This document shows, piece by piece, positions 34,991 through 44,656 of a stretch of DNA of 64,000 nt (position 1 is its first letter; the number at the start of each line of letters is the position of its first letter). Origin of the DNA: Diaphorobacter nitroreducens (GTDB lineage: Bacteria > Pseudomonadota > Gammaproteobacteria > Burkholderiales > Burkholderiaceae_C). The notes beneath the pieces were generated by a model. The model was not told the DNA's origin. It saw only the letters and a program-made list of their open reading frames with translations, and did no database searches. Position numbers and translations under genes: made by a program. The stretch is from contig RJVL01000002.1 in NCBI GenBank assembly GCA_003755025.1, forward strand, positions 62,001 through 126,000. Direction: 5' to 3'.

Positions 34991-35860
34991 TCAGGCGCCC
35001 GGTGCGCGGCGCTGGCGTGCCCGCTCGAGCATCTGCGCAGCCTGCCGAGCGGGCAGGCCGTACATGTCGGCAAAGGCCTCGGGGGTCTGGCCGCTGGCCT
35101 CGAAGGCACGCAGCAGCGCCTCGGCCTTGGCATCGCGCTCGGCCACCTCGGCAAAGGCCTCATCGAGCAGGGCGTTGGCCTTCTCGTCGCGGCCGCGCAC
35201 CAGCGCGTCATAGGCCTCGCGCGTGAGGCCGCTGGCCTCGAACGCCTGGGCAATGCGCCGGCGCAGCTTGGCCGTCAGATCATCGCCGTCCTGCGGCTTG
35301 CGCCGGCGGAACACCTCCAGCAGCGCGTGGTGCACATGCTCGGGCGCCATGTCCTCCACAGGCTGGCCCTGCAGGTCGTGCCGCTTCATACCCTGGGCCA
35401 CGGCATTCAGGTAGCGCGTGGAGCGTGTGTGGATGGACAGGGCGAGCTTGAGCGCGTCCTTGTCGATGGCTTCGCCATGCGCGGCCAGCAGGTCCTGGAA
35501 GATGCCGCGCTTGAGCGGCAGGAACTGCGCACCGAACAGGTGCGGATACCAGCCCGCCAACTGCTCCAGCAGCGGGTGCGTACGGCGGGGTGCACCCGCC
35601 GCGGGGCCGCCCTTGGCGCCGGCCTGGGGCGCATCGCCTGCGGCCTGCGCTCCCGGCTCACGCCGCCCCCCCGCGCGGCCACGGCCGCCGCGGCGATTGG
35701 CCCTGGGCGCGCCTGCGGCGCCGCTGTCAGCGGCAGGTGCCGGGCTGGCCGACGCGGGGCTCTCCGGTGTCGCATGGCCTTCGGCCGCGGGGACCGCAGC
35801 AGCGATGGGTGGCACGCCTTCTTCGTGGATCGGAGCGGGTGCGTTCACGGTGTCGTTCAT
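34991..35860 (-). CDS. ProQ/FinO-family RNA-binding protein
   Basis: A 289-aa RNA chaperone. Residues 1-90 are a disordered Ala/Gly/Arg-rich tail containing RANRRGGRGRAGGRR. The FinO/ProQ domain (about 95-200) begins HPLLEQLAGWYPHLFGAQFLPLKRGI in pieces and includes LSIHTRSTRYLNAVAQG, the RNA-binding surface. The C-terminal part (200-289) is helical and charged, with ARQAAQMLERAR at the end. Proteins of this type bind sRNAs and mRNA 3' ends. Confidence 0.9.
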   Translation of the reverse strand: MNDTVNAPAPIHEEGVPPIAAAVPAAEGHATPESPASASPAPAADSGAAGAPRANRRGGRGRAGGRREPGAQAAGDAPQAGAKGGPAAGAPRRTHPLLEQLAGWYPHLFGAQFLPLKRGIFQDLLAAHGEAIDKDALKLALSIHTRSTRYLNAVAQGMKRHDLQGQPVEDMAPEHVHHALLEVFRRRKPQDGDDLTAKLRRRIAQAFEASGLTREAYDALVRGRDEKANALLDEAFAEVAERDAKAEALLRAFEASGQTPEAFADMYGLPARQAAQMLERARQRRAPGA

Positions 35861-35921
35861 GGCTCGAAAGCGCGCGGCCGGGCCCCGAAAGCCCGCCCCG
35901 CGCGGCGGTCAAAACCCGCCA

Positions 35922-37160
35922 TCATGCCAGCAATGCGGCGTCCAGCACCTCCACCCAGTGCTTCACGGGAATGCCCGTGCCGCTTTGCAGGTGGGTGATG
36001 CAGCCCATGTTGGCAGAGAGGATGGCCGCAGGCGGCTGCTCGGTGAAGGCCTCGCCCAGCGCGCCCAGCTTGCGGTCGCGCAGCTGGTACGACAGTTCCG
36101 GGTTGAGCACCGAGTAGGTGCCGGCCGAGCCGCAGCACAGGTGCGACTCGGTGCGCGCCACGCGCAGCTCGAAGCCCAGCGCCGCCAGGTGCCGCTCCAC
36201 CCCGCCGCGCAGCTTCTGCCCGTGCTGCAGGGTGCAGGGCGGGTGGTAGGCCAGCGGGGCCGCGGGAGGCTGGACGCGCCCGCGAAGGCGCTCCACCAGA
36301 TCGGGCAGCAGTTCCGACAGATCGCGCGTGAGGGCGCTCACCCGCGCCGCCTTCTCGGCGTACTGCGCGTCGTTGCGCAGCAGGTGGCCGTATTCCTTCA
36401 CGGTGACGCCGCAGCCCGAGGCATTCATGACGATGGCCTCCACCTCGCCGCGTTCCACATAGGGCCACCAGGCGTCGATGTTGGCGCGCATCTGGGCGAG
36501 GCCCCCTTCCTGATCGTTCAGGTGGAACTTGACCGCGCCGCAGCAGCCCGCCTCGCGCGCCACCACGGTCTGTATGCCTGCAGCATCCAGCACGCGCGCC
36601 GTGGCATTGTTGATGTTGGGCGCCATGGACGGCTGCACGCAGCCCTCCAGCAGCAGCACCTTGCGCGCATGGCTGCGCGTGGGCCAAGCACCCGCGTCCT
36701 GGCGCGGCGGCACCTTGGCGCGCAGGCGCTCGGGCAGCAGGCCGCGCACGGCCTGGCCCACCTTCATTGCCGGGCCGAACAGCGGGGACGGTAACCCTTC
36801 CTTGAGCATCCAGCGGGCCGCCGCCTCGCCGCGCGGGCGCGGCACCTTTTCCTCGACGATGCGCCGGCCGATGTCCACCAGATGCCCGTACTGCACGCCG
36901 CTCGGGCAGGTGCTCTCGCAGTTGCGGCAGGTCAGGCACCGGTCCAGGTGCAACTGCGTCTTGCGCGTGGGCTCGGCCCCTTCCAGCACCTGCTTGATGA
37001 GGTAGATGCGCCCGCGCGGTCCGTCCAGCTCATCGCCCAGCAACTGGTAGGTGGGGCAGGTGGCAGTGCAAAAGCCGCAGTGCACGCATTTGCGCAGGAT
37101 GGCCTCGGCCTCCTGCCCTTCGGGCGTGCCCTGGTACTGGGGTGCGAGCTGGGTCTGCAT
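35922..37160 (-). CDS. glcF: Glycolate oxidase iron-sulfur subunit
   Basis: A 412-aa subunit of membrane-associated glycolate oxidase, carrying electrons from glycolate to the quinone pool. Two [4Fe-4S] motifs are intact: CVHCGFCTATCP (C25-C35) and CLTCRNCESTCP (C75-C85). Two CCG-type domains follow, with REAGCCGAVKFHL and SHLCCGSAGTYS. The start MQTQLAPQYQG at 37160 is the family N-terminus. A DUF1275 gene separates it from glcE; glcD is not in the window. Confidence 0.93.
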   Translation of the reverse strand: MQTQLAPQYQGTPEGQEAEAILRKCVHCGFCTATCPTYQLLGDELDGPRGRIYLIKQVLEGAEPTRKTQLHLDRCLTCRNCESTCPSGVQYGHLVDIGRRIVEEKVPRPRGEAAARWMLKEGLPSPLFGPAMKVGQAVRGLLPERLRAKVPPRQDAGAWPTRSHARKVLLLEGCVQPSMAPNINNATARVLDAAGIQTVVAREAGCCGAVKFHLNDQEGGLAQMRANIDAWWPYVERGEVEAIVMNASGCGVTVKEYGHLLRNDAQYAEKAARVSALTRDLSELLPDLVERLRGRVQPPAAPLAYHPPCTLQHGQKLRGGVERHLAALGFELRVARTESHLCCGSAGTYSVLNPELSYQLRDRKLGALGEAFTEQPPAAILSANMGCITHLQSGTGIPVKHWVEVLDAALLA

Positions 37161-37185
37161 GGTGTGTCGTGGAGATCGTGGAGGG

Positions 37186-37983
37186 TTAGCGGCGCGCGGG
37201 GGCGTCTTCGGCGGGTGCGGGGGCGCAGCGCGCGCGCCACAGCTGGGCCAGGCGCTGGCGATCGGCGGCGAGGGGGGGCAGCGACAGCGCCAGCAGGATG
37301 GACGCCAGCGGCACCACCCAGATGAAGCCCACGTACTTGAAGCCCGCCGCGCCGACCACGCCGCCGGCGGTGAACATGCCCAGCAGGCTGGCGAACATGC
37401 GCAGGCGCGTCTTGTTGGCATGCACCTGCGACTCGCGCGGCGTGCCGCTGCGGTTCCAGTACAGGGCCTTGCCCATCTCGATGCCGAGGTCGGTGACGAT
37501 GCCCGTCATGTGCGTGGTGCGGATCTGGGCCGAGGACATCTTGGTCACCACCGCGTTCTGCAGCCCCATGATGTAGGCCAGCAGCAGCACCGTGAGGGGC
37601 ACGGCGAACGGCGTACGCCAGCCCAGCGTGATGGCCCCCATCAGGCCGAACAACAGCATCAGCACCGCCTCCAGCAAGAGCGGCAGCGCAAAGCCGCTGC
37701 GCAGGTGCTGGTGGCGCGCCCAATTGACGAGGATCGCCGTGGAGCCCGCGCCCGACATGAACGCCCACAGCGTGCCGATGGCGCTGAGCACCAGCGTCAT
37801 GTTGCCCAGCACCAGGTTGTCGGCCACCAGCGAAAGGAAGCCCGTCATGTGCGAGGTGTACATGTGCACGACCAGAAAGCCCCCCGCGTTGATCGCTCCC
37901 GCGTTGAACGCCAGCAGCAGGCCCAGCGTGCGGTTGGTGACCGTGGTGCGGTGCCGCCCGGTCAGGTGGCGCAGCAGGCGCAT
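37186..37983 (-). CDS. YoaK/DUF1275-family membrane protein
   Basis: A 265-aa inner-membrane protein with six helices. Family phrases are LLLAFNAGAINAGGFLVVHMYTSHMTGF (in pieces) near residue 22 and QNAVVTKMSSAQIRTTHMTGIVTDLG (in pieces). The function of this family is unknown. It starts 2 bp after glcE ends and stops 25 bp before glcF begins, so it is inside the glycolate oxidase operon, which suggests a link to glycolate transport or use. Confidence 0.85.
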   Translation of the reverse strand: MRLLRHLTGRHRTTVTNRTLGLLLAFNAGAINAGGFLVVHMYTSHMTGFLSLVADNLVLGNMTLVLSAIGTLWAFMSGAGSTAILVNWARHQHLRSGFALPLLLEAVLMLLFGLMGAITLGWRTPFAVPLTVLLLAYIMGLQNAVVTKMSSAQIRTTHMTGIVTDLGIEMGKALYWNRSGTPRESQVHANKTRLRMFASLLGMFTAGGVVGAAGFKYVGFIWVVPLASILLALSLPPLAADRQRLAQLWRARCAPAPAEDAPARR

Positions 37984-37985
37984 GG

Positions 37986-39095
37986 CTAGACGAGGCGCCC
38001 GGGGTTGAAGATGCCGGCCGGGTCGAACGCCTGCTTGAGCCGCTGGTGGATCGCAGCGAGCGCCGCAGAATTTGCATCAAAAATGGCTCTAGCGCTTATC
38101 CCATCTGCGCTAGCAGCTATGAATAGAGAAGCACTACCCCCCACCTCGGCGGCCAGTGCTTGCAGCGCATCGCCGTGCTGCGGCAGCGCCTGCACCCAGC
38201 GCAGACCGCCGTGCCACTCCACCAGCGGGGGCGCCACGCCCGCGGGCAATGCCAGCACGGGCGCGGTCTGGGGAACCGACAGGCGCCACAGCGCATGGTC
38301 CGCCGCGCGCGCGGCGAACCAGGGCAGGCGCTGGTCGCGGCAAGCCTGCCAGTCGTCCGGCACGGTGGGAGCGTCTTGCAACTCACCTCCCATGCTGCGG
38401 CAGGCGGCCTGCACCGCCGCCTGCGCGCCACGCAGGCGCACGTAGAGCTGGCCGCGGCCCGCATCCTCGACCCAGCAGCTGGCGTTGAGCGGCAGCGGCT
38501 GGCCGCCCCAGGCGTTGAGGCGGCGCAGCGCCTCGGCCTGGTCGCAGTCAAAGCGCAGCGTGGCCTCCGCCGGCGGCACCGGCAGCACCTTCAGGCTGAC
38601 CTCGGTGATCACGCCGAGCTGCCCCCAGGCCCCGGCCATGAGGCGCGAGACGTCATAGCCCGCCACGTTCTTCATCACCTGCCCGCCAAAGCGCAGCAGC
38701 TCGCCGCGCCCGTTGATGATCTCCACGCCCAGCACGTAGTCGCGCACCGCACCCACGCTGGCGCGCGCCGGCCCCGACAGGCCGGCCGCCACCATGCCCC
38801 CCACGGTGCCGCCTTCGGCAAAGCGTGGCGGCTCAAACGGCAGGCTCTGGCCATGGCGCGCGAGCAGCGCCTCCAGCTCTGCCAGCGGCGTGCCGGCGAG
38901 CGCGGTCACCACCAGTTCGCTGGGCTCGTAGCTCACGATGCCGGCCAGGGGCCGCATGTCCAGCGGCTCGCCGGCATGCTGCGGCGCGCCCGGGCCATGG
39001 AAGTCTTTGGTGCCTCCGCCGCAGATGCGCACGGCGCTGCGGCGGTCTGCGCTGTCGCGCACGCGGTCGATGATCTGGCGAAGGGCTGCGTCCAT
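37986..39095 (-). CDS. glcE: Glycolate oxidase FAD-binding subunit
   Basis: A 369-aa FAD-binding subunit (FAD_binding_4 fold). Features are RICGGGTKDFHG, the FAD-binding GTPLAELEALLARHGQ, and GGTVGGMVAAGLSGPARASVGAVRDYVLG in pieces. The C-terminal end FDPAGIFNPGRLV is the typical anchor. Near residues 325-345 a stretch reading IAASADGISARAIFDANS is encoded by repeat copy 7, in a surface-loop position of the family. The start MDAALRQII at 39095 is chosen over upstream codons. Confidence 0.92.
   Translation of the reverse strand: MDAALRQIIDRVRDSADRRSAVRICGGGTKDFHGPGAPQHAGEPLDMRPLAGIVSYEPSELVVTALAGTPLAELEALLARHGQSLPFEPPRFAEGGTVGGMVAAGLSGPARASVGAVRDYVLGVEIINGRGELLRFGGQVMKNVAGYDVSRLMAGAWGQLGVITEVSLKVLPVPPAEATLRFDCDQAEALRRLNAWGGQPLPLNASCWVEDAGRGQLYVRLRGAQAAVQAACRSMGGELQDAPTVPDDWQACRDQRLPWFAARAADHALWRLSVPQTAPVLALPAGVAPPLVEWHGGLRWVQALPQHGDALQALAAEVGGSASLFIAASADGISARAIFDANSAALAAIHQRLKQAFDPAGIFNPGRLV
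38077..38127 (-). repeat. Interspersed palindromic repeat, copy 7, inside glcE
   Basis: It has CTCTAGCGCTTATC and GCGCTAGCAGCTAT and keeps the glcE frame open, adding about 17 codons in a loop just before the conserved C-terminal anchor. Confidence 0.85.
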
Positions 39096-39198
39096 CCGGC
39101 GATGGTACTGCCCTGCCCTTTCAGGCGGCCGTGGCGCAGGTTTGATTTTTTTGAACGCGCGGCGTGAATGGCGCTGGCAGCCATGCGCGCCGCAGGGG

Positions 39199-40149
39199 TC
39201 AGCGCTGGCCGACCTCGCACCAGGCCACGGGCAACCCCGCCACGGCCACGCGGGTGGACAGCACCTGCCCCGACTGAGGCCAGCGCGCCAGCTCATCGGC
39301 ACTGCGGCCCTTGCGTGCAGAGGTGACGAACAGCGTGTGTCCGTCCGGCCCACCGACGCAGGGCATGGTGGGGCAGGACAGCGGCGTGGGCAGCTCGGCC
39401 AGCACCTCACCGCGCGGCGACAAGCGCAGCACGCGCGCGCCCTCGTACAGCGCGCACCAGTAGGCGCCTTCGACATCCACAGCGGCACCGTCCGGGCGGC
39501 CGCCATAGGGGACTGCCTCATCGCGCGTCGCAAAGCGGTGCAACACACGCGGCGCCCCGATGGGCTCCAACTGCGCGTTGCAGTCCCAGGCGCGGATGGT
39601 GTGCGAGGGCGTGTCGCTCCAATACAGCGTGCGCCCGTCCGGCGACCAGGCTAGGCCGTTGGCGGTGGCCACGCCGTCCAGCATGCGGCGCACCGTGGGA
39701 GCATCGGGGCCGGCCTGGTCCCGGCCGCGCAGGTCGATGCAGTACAGCGCAGCGACGGGCTGGCGCGGGCCCTGGGCGGGCTCATGCACCGTGCCCACCC
39801 ACAGGCGCCCGAGCGCGTCGCACTTGCCGTCGTTGGCACGCTCGGTCGCCGGGTCGATGGGCAAGTGCGCCAGCGTGAGGAGCGGCCCGCCCCAGCGCGG
39901 CGCGTGGCAGATGCGGTCGCGCAGCGCCACCACCAGGCCTGCGGGTGTGCCCCCTTGGCGCGCCGGCGCGATGCAGCCGGGCTCGGCCGGCAGGGGCCAG
40001 CATTGCGCATCGCTTCCGTGCGCGCCGCTGCGCCACAGCGCGCGGCCAGCGATGTCCACCCAGTACAGACGGGACTCCAGGGGGTGCCAGAAGGGAGATT
40101 CGCCGAGTTGCGCGGGCGCGGCGGCCAGGGGTGTCCAGGCAGTGTTCAT
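39199..40149 (-). CDS. SMP-30/gluconolactonase family protein
   Basis: A 316-aa six-bladed beta-propeller lactonase. The metal-binding positions are shown by LGESPFWHP (Glu near residue 17), ANDGKCDALGRLWVGT (Asn/Asp near 105), ATANGLAWSPDGRTLYWSDT (Asn near 160) and GRPDGAAVDVEGAYW (Asp near 213). It would hydrolyse sugar-acid lactones. No signal peptide is seen. It lies upstream of glcE on the same strand with 103 bp between. Confidence 0.88.
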   Translation of the reverse strand: MNTAWTPLAAAPAQLGESPFWHPLESRLYWVDIAGRALWRSGAHGSDAQCWPLPAEPGCIAPARQGGTPAGLVVALRDRICHAPRWGGPLLTLAHLPIDPATERANDGKCDALGRLWVGTVHEPAQGPRQPVAALYCIDLRGRDQAGPDAPTVRRMLDGVATANGLAWSPDGRTLYWSDTPSHTIRAWDCNAQLEPIGAPRVLHRFATRDEAVPYGGRPDGAAVDVEGAYWCALYEGARVLRLSPRGEVLAELPTPLSCPTMPCVGGPDGHTLFVTSARKGRSADELARWPQSGQVLSTRVAVAGLPVAWCEVGQR

Positions 40150-40192
40150 GCAGGCATTATTGGCCCCGGGCCTGCGCGCCGCCCAAAGAAAA

Positions 40193-40216
40193 GGCCCGCC
40201 AAGGGCGGGCCCAAAA
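40193..40216 (-). terminator. Intrinsic terminator after amtB
   Basis: On the minus strand GGCCCGCC and GGCGGGCC arms with a 3-bp loop are followed by TTTTC. It lies about 75 bp after the amtB stop. A-rich sequence on the other side makes it possibly bidirectional. Confidence 0.7.
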
Positions 40217-40288
40217 ACGGGACAGGGAGTTGCTCGCTTGTCATCGGGGGCGCCGCGCCACCACGCGGCGCCCGCCGTTCAACGCCGC

Positions 40289-41716
40289 TCAGCGGTGGTA
40301 GGCCGTCTCGCCATGGGAGGTGATGTCCAGGCCCTCGCGCTCGGCTTCCTCGCTCACGCGCAGGCCCACCAGCAGGTCGGCGACCTTGTAGGCGATGAAG
40401 GACACCACGCCCGACCACACGATGGTGAACAGCACGCTCTTGACCTGCACCCACACCTGCGCGCCCATGCTGAAGGTGTCGGGCGTCAGGCCGCCGGTGC
40501 CGCCCAGGCCCTGGGCCGCGAACACGCCGGTGAGGATGGCGCCCACGATGCCGCCCACGCCATGCACGCCGAACACGTCAAAGGCATCGTCCACGTTCAG
40601 CATCTTCTTCAGGCCGCCCACACCCCACAGGCAGACCAGGCCGGCGATCAGGCCGATCGCGATGGAGCCCATGGGGCCCACGAAGCCCGCGGCGGGCGTG
40701 ACCGCCACCAGGCCGGCCACCGCGCCCGAGGCCGCGCCCAGCATGGAGGCCTTGCCCTTGTGCAGCGCTTCGCCGGCGATCCACGACAGCGTGGCGGCCG
40801 AGGTGGCCAGAACGGTGTTCACGAAGGCCAGGCCCGCAACGGCGTTGGCGGCCCCTGCAGAGCCGGCGTTGAAGCCGAACCAGCCCACCCACAGCAGCGA
40901 GGCGCCCACCATGGTCAGCGTGAGCGAGTGCGGAGTGAACGCTTCGCGGCCAAAGCCGATGCGCTTGCCCACCATGTAGGCACCCACCAGGCCCGCGATA
41001 CCGGCATTGATGTGCACCACGGTGCCGCCCGCAAAATCGAGCGCGCCGTCGGCCGCCAGTAGGCCGCCACCCCACACGATGTGGGCCATGGGCACGTAGC
41101 TGAAGGTGAACCACAGCAGCGCGAAGATGAGCACGGCCGCAAAACGCATGCGTTCCGCAAAGGAGCCCACGATCAGCGCCACGGTGATGGCCGCGAACGT
41201 GCCCTGGAAGGCGATGAACACGTATTCAGGAATGGTCGCCAGCGCACCAAAGGTTTCCTGGCTCACGCCCTTCAGGAAAAGCTTGGACAGGTCGCCCACG
41301 AATTGGCCCTCGCCGGAGAACGCGAGGCTGTAGCCATAGATGGACCACAGCAGCGACACCAGGGCAAAGATCACGAACACCTGCATCAGCACGGACAGCA
41401 TGTTCTTGGTGCGGCCCAGCCCCCCGTAGAACAAGGCCAGGCCCGGGATGATCATCAGGATCACGAGCAGCGTGGAGGTCAGCATCCAGGCGGTGTCGCC
41501 CGAGTCCACCTTGGGCGCGGCGGGCGCCTCTGCCGCTGCCGCGGGTGCGGGTGCCGCAGCAGGTGCTGCGACGGGCTCGGCAGCGGGCGCAGGCGCGGGG
41601 GCGACGGCCACGGGCTCCGAAGCCGCCGCGGCCGCGTCGGGTGTCTGGGCCAGCGCGCCGGCGCCACCGGCCAGCAGGCTTGCACCGATCAGTAGGGAAG
41701 CAAATAGTTTTTTCAT
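40289..41716 (-). CDS. amtB: Ammonium transporter AmtB
   Basis: A trimeric ammonium channel of 475 aa. A cleavable signal peptide (MKKLFASLLIGASLL...ALAQ) is followed by an unusual Ala/Pro-rich stretch of about 45 residues before the first helix. Amt motifs are present: LFYGGLGRTKNMLSV, the gate-region FAAITVALI, DFAGGTVVHINAGIAGLVGA with the pore His, and FGVHGVGGIVGA with the second pore His. It is the third gene of an operon with torF and glnK, and GlnK is expected to block it when nitrogen is plentiful. Confidence 0.95.
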   Translation of the reverse strand: MKKLFASLLIGASLLAGGAGALAQTPDAAAAASEPVAVAPAPAPAAEPVAAPAAAPAPAAAAEAPAAPKVDSGDTAWMLTSTLLVILMIIPGLALFYGGLGRTKNMLSVLMQVFVIFALVSLLWSIYGYSLAFSGEGQFVGDLSKLFLKGVSQETFGALATIPEYVFIAFQGTFAAITVALIVGSFAERMRFAAVLIFALLWFTFSYVPMAHIVWGGGLLAADGALDFAGGTVVHINAGIAGLVGAYMVGKRIGFGREAFTPHSLTLTMVGASLLWVGWFGFNAGSAGAANAVAGLAFVNTVLATSAATLSWIAGEALHKGKASMLGAASGAVAGLVAVTPAAGFVGPMGSIAIGLIAGLVCLWGVGGLKKMLNVDDAFDVFGVHGVGGIVGAILTGVFAAQGLGGTGGLTPDTFSMGAQVWVQVKSVLFTIVWSGVVSFIAYKVADLLVGLRVSEEAEREGLDITSHGETAYHR

Positions 41717-41762
41717 GGCAGATCTCTGGGTCGGGAGGGACGAATGCCTGTGCGGCGCGCGC

Positions 41763-42853
<1,091 letters not shown>

Positions 42854-42892
42854 GGTTCCTCCAGTGTTGGGCGACGGTTGACACCCCCTCAA

Positions 42893-42908
42893 TGCATGGA
42901 CCGTGCCA
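42893..42908 (-). promoter_or_regulatory. Sigma-54 promoter of torF-glnK-amtB
   Basis: On the minus strand TGGCACG-N4-ATGCA, with the invariant GG and GC exactly 10 bp apart. It puts the start site about 28 bp before the torF ATG. Confidence 0.8.
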
Positions 42909-42991
42909 CCCCGAAATCCGCCCCGCGACGGCCTGCCGGGTACCATCCTGAGGCATACGTGCAGTCACAGGGGTTGCAGCCCGGCGCATTT

Positions 42992-43008
42992 CGCACCAGC
43001 CTGGTGCA
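42992..43008. promoter_or_regulatory. NtrC-type upstream activator site
   Basis: CGCACCA-GCC-TGGTGCA matches the NtrC consensus TGCACCA-N3-TGGTGCA in 13 of 14 arm positions. It is about 85 bp upstream of the sigma-54 promoter, the usual distance. Confidence 0.8.
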
Positions 43009-43072
43009 GGGCGGCCCCCCTTGCGCATCCGTCGCCATGGTTGCACGCACATGCCTGGGGAGATCCGTTGCG

Positions 43073-44611
43073 ATGAGTCTTGCTTTGGTGCAAAGCCGCG
43101 CCCTGCTGGGCCTGCACGCGCCCGCCGTTACTGTGGAAGTACACCTGGCCAACGGGTTGCCCAGCTTCGCGCTGGTGGGCCTGGCCGATGTCGAGGTCAA
43201 GGAGGCGCGCGAGCGCGTGCGCTCCGCGCTGCAGAACGCCGGGCTGGAATTCCCGGCCAACAAGAAGATCACCGTGAACCTGGCGCCGGCCGATCTGCCC
43301 AAAGACTCCGGCCGCTTCGACCTGCCGATCGCGCTGGGCATCCTGGCCGCGAGCGGGCAGATCGACGCGGCCCGGTTGGACGGCTGGGAGTTCGCCGGCG
43401 AGCTATCGCTGTCGGGCCTGCTGCGCCCGGTGCGCGGCGCCCTGGCGACCAGCTTGGCGCTGCGCGCGCTGGCGCAGCCCGTGCGCACGGTGCTTCCCCC
43501 CGGCAGCGCCGAAGAAGCTGCGCTGGTGCCGGGCACCGAGATCTACCGCGCGCACCACCTGTTGGACGTGGTACGCCAGTTCGTGCCCGTGCCCCCGCCG
43601 AACGATGATGGCGCGGACGACGGCGGTTGGCAGCGGCTGCAACCCGCGCCGCCGGCCCCGGCCACCGATGGCCCGGACCTGGCCGACGTGAAGGGGCAGG
43701 CCGCGGCCAAGCGCGCACTGGAGATCGCTGCCGCAGGCGGGCACGGGCTGCTGCTCGTGGGGCCTCCGGGCTCGGGCAAGTCCATGCTGGCCCAGCGTTT
43801 TGCCGGGCTGCTGCCCCCGATGGGGGTGGAGCAAGCGCTGGAGAGCGCGGCCATTGCCAGCCTGGCCGGGCGCTTCAGCCCCGCACAGTGGATGCAGCGC
43901 ACCACAGCCAGCCCGCACCACAGCTGCAGCGCGATCGCGCTGGTGGGCGGGGGCTCGCCGCCGCGCCCGGGCGAGATCTCGCTCGCGCACGAAGGCGTGC
44001 TGTTCCTCGATGAATTCCCCGAATTCGCCCGCAGCGCCCTGGAAGCGCTGCGCGAGCCGCTGGAGAGCGGGCGCATCACCATTGCCCGGGCGGCGCAGCG
44101 CGCCGAGTTCCCGGCGCGCTTTCAGCTCGTGGCGGCCATGAACCCCTGCCCCTGTGGTTTTGCGGGCTCGCACCAGCGCGCCTGCCGCTGCACACCCGAC
44201 CAGATCGCGCGCTACCAGGGCAAGCTCAGCGGCCCGCTGCTGGACCGCATCGACCTGCATGTGGAGGTGCCCGCGCTGCCGCCCGAGGAACTGCTGGGCG
44301 CCCCGCCCGGCGAACCCAGCGGCGCCGTGCGCGAACGCGTGGCCCGCGCGCACGAACGAGCGCTCCAGCGCCAGGGCAAGGCCAACCAGGCATTGCAGGG
44401 CCAGGAGCTGGAACAGATGGCGGCGCTGGACACCGCGGCCGCGCGGTTCCTGCAGGCCGCGGCGGCGCGCCTGGCGTGGTCGGCGCGCAGCACGCACCGG
44501 GCCCTCAAGGTTGCACGTACTATTGCCGATCTATCGGGCTGCGGGACCGTGGGCGCCGCCCATGTGGCCGAAGCCGTGCAATACCGGCGCGCCCTGCGCG
44601 CACCGGCGTGA
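43073..44611 (+). CDS. YifB/ComM-family Mg-chelatase-like AAA+ ATPase
   Basis: A 512-aa AAA+ protein. The N-terminal ChlI domain has VEVHLANGLPSFALVGLADVEVKEARERV in pieces; Walker A is GPPGSGKS (about 229-236), Walker B is GVLFLDEFPEF, and MNPCPCG with a Cys cluster (CGFAGSHQRACRC) follows. ComM relatives are helicases for branch migration in natural transformation. The start at 43073 is MSLALVQSRALLG, the family start. It is divergent from the torF operon. Confidence 0.9.
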   Translation: MSLALVQSRALLGLHAPAVTVEVHLANGLPSFALVGLADVEVKEARERVRSALQNAGLEFPANKKITVNLAPADLPKDSGRFDLPIALGILAASGQIDAARLDGWEFAGELSLSGLLRPVRGALATSLALRALAQPVRTVLPPGSAEEAALVPGTEIYRAHHLLDVVRQFVPVPPPNDDGADDGGWQRLQPAPPAPATDGPDLADVKGQAAAKRALEIAAAGGHGLLLVGPPGSGKSMLAQRFAGLLPPMGVEQALESAAIASLAGRFSPAQWMQRTTASPHHSCSAIALVGGGSPPRPGEISLAHEGVLFLDEFPEFARSALEALREPLESGRITIARAAQRAEFPARFQLVAAMNPCPCGFAGSHQRACRCTPDQIARYQGKLSGPLLDRIDLHVEVPALPPEELLGAPPGEPSGAVRERVARAHERALQRQGKANQALQGQELEQMAALDTAAARFLQAAAARLAWSARSTHRALKVARTIADLSGCGTVGAAHVAEAVQYRRALRAPA

Positions 44612-44656
44612 CGCTCCACCGCTGCCCTTCCTTGTTTGAATCCTCCTGAAAATCCT

